Source of the DNA: Salinivirgaceae bacterium
GTDB taxonomy: Bacteria > Bacteroidota > Bacteroidia > Bacteroidales > SZUA-534
Reading direction: 5' to 3'
DNA length: 64,000 nt
Assembly: GCA_024405635.1 (NCBI GenBank)
Contig: JAKSOL010000003.1
Location: 124,001 to 188,000 of the forward strand
Shown: one piece after another, positions 26,630 through 35,933 of the stretch
Layout of the letters: each line of letters starts with the position of its first letter
Position numbering within the stretch: the first letter of the stretch is position 1
The notes under the pieces: model-generated
The model's input: the letters and a program-made list of their open reading frames with translations, nothing else
The model's database searches: none
What the model was told of the DNA's origin: nothing
Program-made: the position numbers and the translations under genes

Positions 26630-27559
26630 TCAAAGTTTTTTGAAAATAGAAGCAGCAATGCTACCCGAAAAGTTGTGCCAAACCGAAAAAATAGCACCAG
26701 GAACGGCCGCCAAAGGGTACATGGCAAAGTGTGTTGCAGCCAACGACGATGCAAGTCCAGAATTTTGCATGCCAACCTCAATTGAAATGGCTGTACGCTT
26801 GCTTTTTTCCATCTCAAATATTTTGCATACCACGTATCCTATTGTTAGTCCAAGCAAGTTATGCATAACCACCGCAATGCCAACAATCAAACTGCACGAC
26901 AAAATGCGTTGTGCGTTGTGCGAAACAATGGTACCAATTATTATAGCAATAGCAAATGTTGAAACCATTGGCAACAATGGTGTTGCTTTTTGAGTAAAAG
27001 AACTGAAGAAATGGTTAACTGCAAATCCTAAAATAATTGGAGCAATTACCACCTGTACAATGCTTAAAAACATTCCCCAAACATTAACATTTACAATTTC
27101 GCCTGCCAATAGGAAAACCAAAGCAGGCGTTACTAAAGGCGCTAACAAAGTTGAAACCCCAGTCATGGCTACACTTAAAGCAATGTCGCCTTGCGCCAGA
27201 TAGCAAATAACGTTGCTTGCTGTTCCTCCGGGACAACAACCTACTAATATCACCCCCAAAGCTAGCTCGGTTGGTAGGTTAAGCAATTTGCACAAAAGCC
27301 ATGCAACAGTAGGCATAATAACAAACTGAGCCAACTCGCCAACAATTATGTCTTTTGGATGGAGCAAAACGGGCTTAAAATCGCTTGGTTTTAGAGTTAA
27401 TCCCATGCCAAACATAACAATGCCCAACATTGGAGTTATTGTTGAAGTGCTAATCCAATTGAAAGATTTAGGCATAAGTAAAGCTAATGCACTAACAAAT
27501 AATACTATAAGAGTGATGTTTGATGCTACGATTGCCGATATTTTGTACAATGCCTTCAT
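26630..27559 (-). CDS. Bile acid:sodium symporter (BASS) family transporter
   Basis: A 309-residue integral membrane protein with about nine to ten hydrophobic segments. Family hallmarks are GIVMFGMGLTLKPSDF near residue 45-60 and the polar ALGVILVGCCPGGTASNVIC motif, then GDIALSVAMTGVSTLLAPLVTPALV. BASS transporters move bile acids, pantoate, pyruvate or other organic anions with sodium across the inner membrane. The substrate cannot be inferred. The gene is alone. Confidence 0.92.
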   Translation of the reverse strand: MKALYKISAIVASNITLIVLFVSALALLMPKSFNWISTSTITPMLGIVMFGMGLTLKPSDFKPVLLHPKDIIVGELAQFVIMPTVAWLLCKLLNLPTELALGVILVGCCPGGTASNVICYLAQGDIALSVAMTGVSTLLAPLVTPALVFLLAGEIVNVNVWGMFLSIVQVVIAPIILGFAVNHFFSSFTQKATPLLPMVSTFAIAIIIGTIVSHNAQRILSCSLIVGIAVVMHNLLGLTIGYVVCKIFEMEKSKRTAISIEVGMQNSGLASSLAATHFAMYPLAAVPGAIFSVWHNFSGSIAASIFKKL

Positions 27560-27839
27560 GCAAGCAAAATTAGAATTATTATCGCCATTATGTAATTGTC
27601 GTAAATAGCCATAATTGTTGGGCGTAATTCATTCCGATGAAATATATGTTTTGATGCTTAAACCAATGTTCGACAATTGACAAAAATTATTGCTGTTAAT
27701 CCACATAAACCATAATTCTGCATGAAACAAAAAACCATATTGCTCGTAAAAGTCAAAGCATTACTTTTGAGTTATATCTAAAAAGTGGAGAAGAATATTG
27801 TAATAAACTGATTGTTAATATATTAAACAAAAATAAAGC

Positions 27840-28388
27840 ATGAAACTTATCAGCAAAGTAATTGTGGGTTTGGCTATTTTGGTCTGCATCCCTTTCATTG
27901 TAGGCTTTTGCTTGCCAAAAGATCGTGTGGTAGATGCTCGCATTATGATTGACCAAATGTATTTTGAGGTGTTGAGCAACGTATCAAATCATTGGGAAGA
28001 GCCAATTTGGCGTACTGAGGTCGATTCAATGGTTGAACTAGAGCAAATAGATGCACGCGATGTGTGGATGGAATACTACACCAACGGCGATTCGGTAAAA
28101 CTACAAACACAAAGCCTTGGCGAGTTCGACTACATTCGTATGATAATTTGTCCCGATGGAACAGAACTAAATCGAAACATAACATTGGTAAACCTTGAAG
28201 ATGCTGAAGGCAATATGCGTACAGTGGTTCGTTATGTTGAAGAAGTTCATGTAACCGATCCGCTTAAACGATTCGTTAATCTATTTAACGACAAGTACGA
28301 AAAACGAGCTCATCGATATCTGTTCGATTTGAAAAATCGCGGTATTCAGCAAAAACAAGAAATGGAAGAGATGAATTCTGGTTGGTAA
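27840..28388 (+). CDS. Membrane-anchored SRPBCC-like protein
   Basis: A 182-residue protein with one N-terminal transmembrane segment (ISKVIVGLAILVCIPFIVGF). The remainder looks like a START/SRPBCC ligand-binding fold: an opening strand DRVVDARIMIDQ, a helix with a WEEPIWRTEVDS segment, and a long C-terminal helix DPLKRFVNLFNDKYEKRAHRYL. Such proteins bind hydrophobic ligands; here it would face the periplasm or membrane surface. The fold assignment is by pattern only. It heads a run of four same-strand genes with very short spacings. Confidence 0.6.
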   Translation: MKLISKVIVGLAILVCIPFIVGFCLPKDRVVDARIMIDQMYFEVLSNVSNHWEEPIWRTEVDSMVELEQIDARDVWMEYYTNGDSVKLQTQSLGEFDYIRMIICPDGTELNRNITLVNLEDAEGNMRTVVRYVEEVHVTDPLKRFVNLFNDKYEKRAHRYLFDLKNRGIQQKQEMEEMNSGW

Positions 28389-28398
28389 TCAGTTGTTT

Positions 28399-28989
28399 AT
28401 GGAAGATATCGAAAGCGTAGTATATAACGATCGCACAGTAGCTTTTACGGCACTGGCTAATCAATTTTGCACCTTTATTGATAGAGTTGCCACATTTTCG
28501 CAAAAAGATTTTGTTGACAATGCTCACAAATTGCTGGCTTTGCTTTATGTAAAAGCACTCTCATTGCCACAAACCGAACCTACCGATCCCGATATGATTG
28601 AGAAAACAGTTACTCAAGAAGAGTGGGACGAGGTTTTTAATGCAGTGGCTCTAAAAATGGGCAAGTTTGATAAGTATAAAGAAATTGAGCAGCCAATTCA
28701 ATCGGGAGCAAAGGCCGAAATGGCTAGCATTGCCGAAGGTTTTGCCGATATTTTTCAAGATTTGAAGGACTACACCTCGCTTATGAGTTACGGTTCGCCT
28801 GAGATGATGAATGATGCCATTTGGGAATGCACCAACAACTTTCGCCAATATTGGGGACAACGATTGGTAAATATCCTACGCGTGTTGCATCTTTTGCAAT
28901 ATTCTGGTGTTGAACTCTGCACAACCGATGCTCGCCAATTTGACGAAAACAAAAGCCGACGTAAAACCCATAATAACGAGCAAGATTGA
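28399..28989 (+). CDS. DUF5063 family protein
   Basis: A 196-residue, mostly helical, acidic soluble protein without signal or transmembrane segments. It resembles Bacteroidota DUF5063 proteins (VYNDRTVAFTALANQFCTFI at the start, TQEEWDEVFNAVALKMGKFDKY, and WECTNNFRQYWGQRLVNILRVLH near the end). Function is unknown. The ATG at 28399 is preferred over an in-frame TTG two codons upstream. Its stop overlaps the exonuclease start by one base, so the two genes are translationally coupled, a link to nucleic-acid processing worth noting. Confidence 0.75.
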   Translation: MEDIESVVYNDRTVAFTALANQFCTFIDRVATFSQKDFVDNAHKLLALLYVKALSLPQTEPTDPDMIEKTVTQEEWDEVFNAVALKMGKFDKYKEIEQPIQSGAKAEMASIAEGFADIFQDLKDYTSLMSYGSPEMMNDAIWECTNNFRQYWGQRLVNILRVLHLLQYSGVELCTTDARQFDENKSRRKTHNNEQD

Positions 28990-29573
28990 TGCGAACCTCA
29001 ATCCCAAAAGACGAACTCGCCTTGCTTGAAGTGAGAAGCTATACTGGCAATATTTATATGCCTGTTAATCAGCAAGAAATACAAGAGGCTGTTAACTATC
29101 TATCTAATTTTGAGGTTGTAGGTTTTGACACCGAAACCCGTCCAAATTTTGTTAAAGGTCAGCGAAACAAAGTAGCATTGTTACAATTGTTTGCAGGCGA
29201 ACGAGCGTATCTTTTTCGCCTTAATCAAGTTAAGTTTGGCTCTCCGCTTACCGATTTCTTGGCCGATGCTCGAATTATTAAAACAGGAGCCGCCATTCAC
29301 GACGATTTGAAAGGATTGCGCAAGTTGTGTGAGTTTGAGCCATGTGGTTTTGTTGATTTGCAAAACCTGGCAAAACAAGTTGGCATTCAGGAGTTTGGGT
29401 TACGAGGAATGTCGGGTTTGCTGTTAGGCTTTCGTATATCAAAAGCACAACAAACATCAAACTGGGAGGCTACAGTTTTAACTGAGGCACAACAACGCTA
29501 CGCAGCAACCGATGCTTGGATTTCGCTGCTTCTTTATCAAAAACTAATTTCGCTAACACCAAATAGTTTATAA
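28989..29573 (+). CDS. 3'-5' exonuclease (DEDDy, RNase D-like)
   Basis: A 194-residue single-domain exonuclease. The DEDD motifs are visible: Exo I GFDTETRP (Asp and Glu), Exo II around IIKTGAAIHDDLKGL, and Exo III YAATDAWISLLLY with the Tyr and Asp of the DEDDy class. It should trim 3' ends of RNA or DNA using two metal ions. It lacks the HRDC domains of full-length RNase D. The ATG at 28989 overlaps the previous stop; its own stop overlaps the next start by one base. Confidence 0.9.
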   Translation: MRTSIPKDELALLEVRSYTGNIYMPVNQQEIQEAVNYLSNFEVVGFDTETRPNFVKGQRNKVALLQLFAGERAYLFRLNQVKFGSPLTDFLADARIIKTGAAIHDDLKGLRKLCEFEPCGFVDLQNLAKQVGIQEFGLRGMSGLLLGFRISKAQQTSNWEATVLTEAQQRYAATDAWISLLLYQKLISLTPNSL

Positions 29574-30760
29574 TGAACAACTTTGTTAAAATAATACTAA
29601 AGTCGGGCAAGGAACAATCGGTTCGACGCTTGCATCCTTGGATTTTTTCGGGCGCAATAAAACAAATACTTGGAGCCCCAACTGAAGGCGATGTGGTTGA
29701 GGTTTATGACAATCACAACGAATTTTTGGCTCTAGGTCACTACCAACCAAGTTCAATAGCTGTGCGCATTTTTTCGTTTGAAAAAGTTGAACTTGATAGA
29801 AACTACTGGAAAAACAAAATAGCAAGCGCCATTGAGTGTCGCCGTAAATTGGGCTTTTTTGATGCTCCCGATACAAATGTCTTTCGCCTTGTTCATGGCG
29901 AGGGCGATGGTTTGCCTGGACTTGTAATTGATTACTACAATGGTACTGCAGTTTTTCAAGCACACTCGGCGGGCATGTATAATTTGCGTAACGATGTTGC
30001 TCAAATTCTTGTGGAGTTGTTAGGCGATAAAATAAATGCAGTTTACGACAAAAGTTCGCAAACACTTCCGTTTAAGGCAGGTCTTGAGCCTGTTGACGGT
30101 TATTTGTACGGCAATTTGAGTCAAAACATTGTTGTTGAACATGGCAACAAGTTTGAAATAGATTGGGAGAAAGGACAAAAAACAGGCTTCTTTATTGATC
30201 AACGTGAAAACCGTCGTCTTTTGGGCGAGTATTCGCGAGGCAAAAAGGTTTGTAACATTTTTGGATATACTGGAGGTTTTAGCATCTACGCACTTAAAGC
30301 TGGTGCCGAATTGGTGCACACAGTTGATGCGTCAAAACTAGCTATTGATCTTACCGACCGAAATGTTGAAATAAACTTTGGCAATAGTGTTAACCACAAA
30401 GGCTTTGCAATGGATGCTTTTGATTTTCTATCGCAATCAACTGAAAAATACGATGTTATAATACTTGACCCACCTGCATTTGCAAAGCACCAAAAAAATT
30501 TGAACAATGCGCTTAATGGTTACAAGCGAATTAACCAACGTGCGCTTGAGCAAATTGCTCATGGGGGAATTCTTTTTACATTCTCATGTTCGCAGGCTGT
30601 TGATAAGGAGGATTTCCGAAAAGCTGTTTTTGCTGCGTCGGTTAATGCAAAACGTAACGTTCGTATATTACATTTCCTTTCGCAACCAATTGACCATCCA
30701 ATAAGCATGTTTCATCCTGAGAGCGAGTACCTTAAAGGGTTGGTTCTTTACGTTGATTAA
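29573..30760 (+). CDS. RlmI-like class I SAM-dependent rRNA methyltransferase
   Basis: A 395-residue enzyme of the RlmI/COG1092 family. An N-terminal PUA domain (residues about 1-75, with RRLHPWIFSGAI) is followed by a linker domain (NVFRLVHGEGDGLPGLVID) and a Rossmann methyltransferase with SAM motif NIFGYTGGFSIYALKAGA, the acidic HTVDAS and the active-site DPPAFAK. RlmI methylates C5 of a 23S rRNA cytosine; the same target is likely but not proven. It is the last gene of the DUF5063-exonuclease-methyltransferase run and ends at a bidirectional terminator. Confidence 0.92.
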   Translation: MNNFVKIILKSGKEQSVRRLHPWIFSGAIKQILGAPTEGDVVEVYDNHNEFLALGHYQPSSIAVRIFSFEKVELDRNYWKNKIASAIECRRKLGFFDAPDTNVFRLVHGEGDGLPGLVIDYYNGTAVFQAHSAGMYNLRNDVAQILVELLGDKINAVYDKSSQTLPFKAGLEPVDGYLYGNLSQNIVVEHGNKFEIDWEKGQKTGFFIDQRENRRLLGEYSRGKKVCNIFGYTGGFSIYALKAGAELVHTVDASKLAIDLTDRNVEINFGNSVNHKGFAMDAFDFLSQSTEKYDVIILDPPAFAKHQKNLNNALNGYKRINQRALEQIAHGGILFTFSCSQAVDKEDFRKAVFAASVNAKRNVRILHFLSQPIDHPISMFHPESEYLKGLVLYVD

Positions 30761-30771
30761 AAATGAATTAT

Positions 30772-30814
30772 AAAAAAAGAGGTGTTGTTAGTAATTTACA
30801 ACACCTCTTTTTTG
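30772..30814. terminator. Bidirectional intrinsic terminator
   Basis: A 16-bp perfect stem (30773-30788 with 30798-30813) with a 9-base loop, A-run on one side and T-run on the other, between the convergent methyltransferase and transglycosylase genes. Confidence 0.92.
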
Positions 30815-30824
30815 TTCCTAATTG

Positions 30825-32231
30825 TTAGTTTATCAGCGTTTTATATATTCTGTAACGTTCCATAATGCTGCGAACAAAGTTGTAGGTTTCAATGCCGCGG
30901 CAATAACCATTTCTAACAAGTTCGGGGTCGTAGTATTGGTTGTCTGATTTGTGTAGCAAAAAATAGTCAACATTTCCGTCCCACACTTGCGGATTGTATC
31001 CATTAGCACGCGCAACACGTTGAGCATCAAATATATGTCCTAGCCCAATGTTGTACGCTGCTAATACAAATTTTATGCGTTCGTTTTGGTCTGGAACGCT
31101 ATCTTGCAGTTGCTTATCAATCCATTTTAGGAATTTAGCACCAGCCTTAAGGTTAGCCTCGGGAGTCGATTCTTCGTCAACTCCATAGCGTTGAGCGGTT
31201 TCGGGCATCAGTTGCATCAAACCAAAAGCTCCAGCCCACGATATAGCATCGGCATTGAACCTCGATTCTTGGTAAACCAATGAAGCAAACAATCGCCAGT
31301 CCCAATTTATAATCTTGCTACATTTTTTTATTTCGTCATCGTAAACCGAAATGTTACCGCCTTTAAACGATAGATATGGGCTTTGAGCGCGTTTAACGGT
31401 TTTGGGGTCGCGGAAATACTTTTCGTATAGAATGGCATATTTTGGCGATTTTTTTATTTTGGTAATCCATTCATTTACAGCGTCTAACAACTGTGGGTTG
31501 TTTTTGTTTACAGCCCATGCCATATTTTGAGGCAGCGATGCTATGGTTGAAATATCGAGAGTGGGATAGTAGGTTTTATTAACTAGTGCCACTTCTTGGT
31601 CAGTAATGCAATAGTCAATGTCGTTGTTAACCACTTGCCAAATAAGTTGTTCCGAGTCTATATTGTCAACTTCAACAATGTTTATGCTGTCGCCAATTTC
31701 GGTTTCAATGTTGCGTAAACGAGCAGCAAACGACGAATTTTTAACTACATGAATGGTTTTTTGAGCCATGTCAAGTGTTGATTTAATATGTCCGCCACCT
31801 TTATAATCGGGATTGTATTTGGCACGTTGTTTATCGGTTAGTTGCACTAATATTTGCTGAGTTTGGCTTATTGGTTGGGTGAAATTAACCAACTTTTGTC
31901 GCTCCGATGTTATTGTTAGGTTGATGGCCAAAAGGTCGCACTCGTTGTTAATTAGCATGTCAAACGATTGCTGAAGGTTGTTGCTTACGTGAATTTCCAA
32001 ATCAAGGTCAAGTTCGGCAGCCAGGTCTTTTAGCAGTTCGTACTGATAGCCCATAGGTGTACCGCGGTAAATGAAGTAACTTATTGAGTTAAAGTCGGTT
32101 AGCGCAATAAGTTTGCCGCGTTTTTGAATAGCGTCCAAATCGGTGCTTGTGGTATTGTTAGTTTGGTGGTTGTTGCACGAAACGAGTAACACCGCCATCA
32201 AAAACAATAGTATGTTGCCAATTCTTTTCAT
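30825..32231 (-). CDS. mltF: MltF-like lytic transglycosylase lipoprotein
   Basis: Two domains in about 468 residues. The N-terminal half is a periplasmic solute-binding-type domain (RGKLIALTDFNSISYF, NECDLLAINLTIT, ITDQEVALV). The C-terminal half is an SLT lysozyme-like domain with the catalytic Glu in LVYQESRFNADA and AGAFGLMQLMPETAQRYG. MltF-type enzymes cleave peptidoglycan in the cell envelope. The start at 32231 is preferred because it gives a clean lipoprotein signal (KRIGNILLFLMAVLLVSC); an open frame extends to a Met at 32339, but that would bury the signal. The gene diverges from rdgB. Confidence 0.9.
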   Translation of the reverse strand: MKRIGNILLFLMAVLLVSCNNHQTNNTTSTDLDAIQKRGKLIALTDFNSISYFIYRGTPMGYQYELLKDLAAELDLDLEIHVSNNLQQSFDMLINNECDLLAINLTITSERQKLVNFTQPISQTQQILVQLTDKQRAKYNPDYKGGGHIKSTLDMAQKTIHVVKNSSFAARLRNIETEIGDSINIVEVDNIDSEQLIWQVVNNDIDYCITDQEVALVNKTYYPTLDISTIASLPQNMAWAVNKNNPQLLDAVNEWITKIKKSPKYAILYEKYFRDPKTVKRAQSPYLSFKGGNISVYDDEIKKCSKIINWDWRLFASLVYQESRFNADAISWAGAFGLMQLMPETAQRYGVDEESTPEANLKAGAKFLKWIDKQLQDSVPDQNERIKFVLAAYNIGLGHIFDAQRVARANGYNPQVWDGNVDYFLLHKSDNQYYDPELVRNGYCRGIETYNFVRSIMERYRIYKTLIN

Positions 32232-32354
32232 TGTCATAAACAACTGATGCTTAAAATTACGCAAATCTACTGAAACCTGCAAATTCCTATTGCAAAACAT
32301 GCCTTTAGCGCACCATATTATAATTACCTTCGCTCCCATTACTGATTAATAATT

Positions 32355-32939
32355 ATGCAGATGCTTAACTTGATTTTTGCCACTCATAACAATCATAAAT
32401 TGCAGGAAGTGGCACAATTGCTTGGTGATAAAATACAACTCCAAAGTCTTGATAATGTGAATATTACTGAGGATATTCCTGAAACTGCAAATACACTTGA
32501 GGGAAATGCTCGGCAAAAAGCGCATTACATTTTTGACCGAACAGGAGCTAACGTGTTTGCCGACGATACAGGTCTTGAAGTTGAGGCGCTTGGAGGTGAA
32601 CCTGGAGTTTTTTCGGCTCGGTATGCTGGGCCCGCTTGCAATTCGGCCGATAACATTACAAAATTGCTAAAAAACTTGAACGGCGTACAAAATCGCAATG
32701 CCCGTTTTCGTACAGTTATTTGTCTAATACTCAACGGAAAAGAGTATTTGTTTGAGGGCATTGTTAATGGTAGAATTATTGAAAACCTAGTTGGTGATGC
32801 AGGGTTTGGTTATGACCCGGTTTTTGTTCCTGATGGTTACAATGAAACTTTTGCTCAAATGTCGATGCAGTTAAAAAATAGCATTAGCCATCGCGGTAGA
32901 GCTATAGCTGAGTTGTGCACTTTTTTGAAAAACTTGTAG
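32355..32939 (+). CDS. rdgB: Non-canonical purine NTP pyrophosphatase (RdgB/HAM1)
   Basis: A 194-residue protein of family length. It hydrolyses dITP, ITP and XTP to the monophosphates, keeping them out of DNA and RNA. Signatures are LIFATHNNHKLQEV at the start, ETANTLEGNARQKA, the catalytic FADDTGLEVEALGGEPGVFSARYA (seen in pieces around residues 68-92) and GFGYDPVFVP. A second Met at residue 3 is an equally possible start. It is followed after seven bases by the PorZ-like gene. Confidence 0.95.
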   Translation: MQMLNLIFATHNNHKLQEVAQLLGDKIQLQSLDNVNITEDIPETANTLEGNARQKAHYIFDRTGANVFADDTGLEVEALGGEPGVFSARYAGPACNSADNITKLLKNLNGVQNRNARFRTVICLILNGKEYLFEGIVNGRIIENLVGDAGFGYDPVFVPDGYNETFAQMSMQLKNSISHRGRAIAELCTFLKNL

Positions 32940-32946
32940 TTGGTCG

Positions 32947-35214
32947 ATGAAAAAACTTGTCTTGCTTATAGTATTGACCGTCAGCGCTTTGTGTCATTCA
33001 TTTGCGCAGGTTGAACCAACCTCGTGGCGCGACCATTTGTGCTATCGTGTAGCAAACTCGGTGGCCATAGCTGACCATAAGGTTTATTGTGCAACAGAGC
33101 AAGGCTTGTTCTACTACGATATTGACGACTATTCTTTAAATCGGCTTACTCCAATTCAAGGCCTTTCCGATTTGGGAATAGGTTATATTGCTTATTCGCA
33201 AAGTGCTGAAAAACTGGTGGTTGGCTATTCAGACGGAAACATTGATTTAATTGATAAAAAAGGCTCAGTTATTAATATGCCCGACTTGTACGAAAAAGAT
33301 CTTTCAATTGCCAAACAGTTGAATCACATTAATATTGAAGGAAACTTGGCTTATTTGTCGTACAATTTTGGGCTCACTGCTATTAATCTTAATCGTAGCG
33401 AATTTACAGATACGTATATTCTTGGCGAAAACGGTAACTATGAAAAAGTTTTGGGCTCGGCTGTGTATAAAGGAAAAATTTATGCCTTTACTCAAAACGG
33501 AATTTTGCAAGGCGATTTGAGTAATCCTTTTCTGAGCGACCGAAAAAACTGGAATCAAGTAACTGTCATTGCGCATCCAGATGCAAAATATACTTCGGGT
33601 TGTGTTTTTGACAATAAGTTATTGGTTAACTGCGAGTTGGATGATGGTAGCGTGTGCGAAGTTTCGGCCTTCGATGGCGAAAAATGGACTGTAGTTATTG
33701 AAAACGAACCCAACATAAAATCAATTAATAGCAATGGAAACTTGTTGGTGGTTGCTAAAGCCGCAACGGTTGATGTGCTTGATACTAAGTATAATGTGGT
33801 TAGTTCAATGGATGATAAAACTGGAGTGATGGGAATTGCTACTGATGCAAAAACTTTGTGGTATGCAAGTTCGTATCATGGATTATGTCGTCTTAAAAGC
33901 GGCAGTTGGACAGTGTATTTTCCATCGGGACCAATAACTAGTCATGCGTATGGTGTTGTTTATATTGGTGGAAGTTTGATGCTTGCGCCTGGTGGAATGC
34001 TAGCTACTGGCGAAGGCACTTGGTTTCAACCTGATATCTGTGTGTATAAAAATGACAATTGGGCCACAGTTGATAGCGATAAAATTCCTAGTAGCGTTAG
34101 CAATATTGTGGGCTTTGCAGGCAATGGAAACGATAATCATTATTATGCATCGGCTTGGCGTTGCGGATTAATTGAGGTTGATGGTGACGAAGTGCGTTTT
34201 TTCAATAGCGACAACACTAATAACATTCTAGGAAATAATGTTGCAGCTTGTGCTTTTGATAAAGATGCAAATCTTTGGATAGCAAGTTCATACACCAGTA
34301 ATGGACTTGTGGTTAAAACAAAAGATGGTAGCTGGTTTAACTTTGATTACACTAAAAATTTTACTCAAGTTCAACTTAATACGCTAACACATACTTCAAC
34401 CGACGATTTTTGGCTTGCAAGCAGTAGAGGTAATGGCATTTTGGTTTGGAATGCAAATGCTACTCCTGCTGATGGGGTTGATGATAAGTGTTTGTTTTTT
34501 GTGCCGAAAAACATTGAAGGTGAGGCATTTGATACTCGCATCAATACCATTGCTGAAGACAAAAATGGTGAGATTTGGGTGGGAAGTTCGCAAGGAGTTT
34601 ATGTTTTTCGTTCGCCAAAAAAAATTCTGAATGGCGATAATTTTTATGCTCAGCGGCCACAGATGGTTGTCGATGGTTATTATCAGGATTTACTTGGAAC
34701 AGAAAATGTTACAGCCATTGTGGTTGATGGCGGTAATCGCAAATGGATTGGAACCGAAAAACATGGTTTGTTTGTGGTGAGCGACGATGGAACAACTCAA
34801 TTAGCTCAATATACAAAGCAAAATTCATACTTGTTGTCCGATAACATTATGTCGTTGGCGTGGGATTCTGATTTAGGTTGGTTGTACATTGTTACCGACA
34901 AAGGTTTGCAGTCGGTTCGCATTTCGTCAACGCAGCGGCATTCTGAATATACAAACGTTTTTGCTTTCCCCAATCCAGTTGAGCCAAACTACAACGGTTA
35001 CGTAACAATCAGAGGCCTGATTGACGAATCGGTTGTTAAAGTGACTGATTTGTCGGGAAACCTTGTATATGAGACAATTAGTAACGGTGGCGATGCTTTT
35101 TGGAATCTAAAAAACATGGCGGGCGATGATGTCGCTACAGGTATTTATCTTATTCATTGCGCAACTGCCGACGGCCAACATTCTGCGGTAACTAAAGTGA
35201 ATGTAGTTAGGTAG
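32947..35214 (+). CDS. porZ: PorZ-like two-propeller protein with type IX sorting domain
   Basis: A 755-residue exported protein with signal peptide LVLLIVLTVSALCHSFAQ. The mature part starts with WRDHLCYRVANSVAIADHKVYCATEQG and contains two sets of beta-propeller repeats (WYASSYHGLCRLKSG, WIASSYTSNGLVVKT, WVGSSQGVYVF, WIGTEKHGLFVVSDDG). The C-terminal about 80 residues, from FPNPVEPNYNGYV to the end, form a T9SS-type C-terminal domain. PorZ works at the cell surface in the type IX secretion system, helping deliver anionic lipopolysaccharide to the sortase PorU. Its presence implies a T9SS in this organism. It lies between rdgB and recO with spacings of 7 and 2 bases. Confidence 0.87.
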   Translation: MKKLVLLIVLTVSALCHSFAQVEPTSWRDHLCYRVANSVAIADHKVYCATEQGLFYYDIDDYSLNRLTPIQGLSDLGIGYIAYSQSAEKLVVGYSDGNIDLIDKKGSVINMPDLYEKDLSIAKQLNHINIEGNLAYLSYNFGLTAINLNRSEFTDTYILGENGNYEKVLGSAVYKGKIYAFTQNGILQGDLSNPFLSDRKNWNQVTVIAHPDAKYTSGCVFDNKLLVNCELDDGSVCEVSAFDGEKWTVVIENEPNIKSINSNGNLLVVAKAATVDVLDTKYNVVSSMDDKTGVMGIATDAKTLWYASSYHGLCRLKSGSWTVYFPSGPITSHAYGVVYIGGSLMLAPGGMLATGEGTWFQPDICVYKNDNWATVDSDKIPSSVSNIVGFAGNGNDNHYYASAWRCGLIEVDGDEVRFFNSDNTNNILGNNVAACAFDKDANLWIASSYTSNGLVVKTKDGSWFNFDYTKNFTQVQLNTLTHTSTDDFWLASSRGNGILVWNANATPADGVDDKCLFFVPKNIEGEAFDTRINTIAEDKNGEIWVGSSQGVYVFRSPKKILNGDNFYAQRPQMVVDGYYQDLLGTENVTAIVVDGGNRKWIGTEKHGLFVVSDDGTTQLAQYTKQNSYLLSDNIMSLAWDSDLGWLYIVTDKGLQSVRISSTQRHSEYTNVFAFPNPVEPNYNGYVTIRGLIDESVVKVTDLSGNLVYETISNGGDAFWNLKNMAGDDVATGIYLIHCATADGQHSAVTKVNVVR

Positions 35215-35216
35215 TT

Positions 35217-35933
35217 ATGGTTACAGCCGATAGAATTATAGTGCTCAAGTACGTAAAGTATTCCGACTCGTCGATTATTGTTCAAGCTTTGTCGCAAAAG
35301 CATGGGCGGGTGTCGCTTATGGTGAGTGGTTTAGGTAAAAACCGAACAAAACTTGGTGCTTTTCATCCGCTTGCGTTGCTTGATGCGGTTTATAGTTATC
35401 GCGAAGACCGACAAGTGCAACGTTTGAGCGAATATAAACCTAATCCACTATTGGCCAATTGTACAACCGATTTGCGTAAAAGTACTCAACTAATGTTTTT
35501 GGCCGAGGTTGTGGGTAAAAGTGTAATGCCCGAAACTCCCGATAGTCTTGTATTCGCTTTTGTTGAGCAATCGATAATGATGCTTGAAGAAATGGAAAAA
35601 GGCTTGGCTGAATTTCACATAGCTTTTTTGGTTAAACTGAGCCAATTTTTGGGTTTTCACCCGGGACAAGAATCTGTTGATATGCCGTTTTTTGATCTCA
35701 CTCTTGGGCATGGCGTTGAAATACGACCACATCATAAACATTATATCGGCAACGACCTGTTTAAGAAAATGTATAGGTATTTCGGTTTGAAATATAGCGA
35801 ATTGGATGTTTGTCCTTTGTCAAAGACTGACCGCGATTTTTTGCTTGATGTGGTTGTTATGTGGTATGCCAACAACATTGTTTCAATGGCCGACATAAAC
35901 TCACACGAAATTCTGCATCAAGTGTTTAATTAG
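35217..35933 (+). CDS. recO: DNA repair protein RecO
   Basis: A 238-residue protein. The N-terminal OB fold (residues about 1-80) contains RIIVLKYVKYSDSSIIV, SLMVSGLGK and LLDAVYSYRED, as in RecO. The C-terminal part is helical and includes the LGFHPGQ segment seen in Bacteroidota members. RecO loads RecA on SSB-coated single-stranded DNA with RecR. It begins two bases after the PorZ-like gene and its 3' end overlaps the convergent DUF4249 gene by eight bases. Confidence 0.9.
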   Translation: MVTADRIIVLKYVKYSDSSIIVQALSQKHGRVSLMVSGLGKNRTKLGAFHPLALLDAVYSYREDRQVQRLSEYKPNPLLANCTTDLRKSTQLMFLAEVVGKSVMPETPDSLVFAFVEQSIMMLEEMEKGLAEFHIAFLVKLSQFLGFHPGQESVDMPFFDLTLGHGVEIRPHHKHYIGNDLFKKMYRYFGLKYSELDVCPLSKTDRDFLLDVVVMWYANNIVSMADINSHEILHQVFN

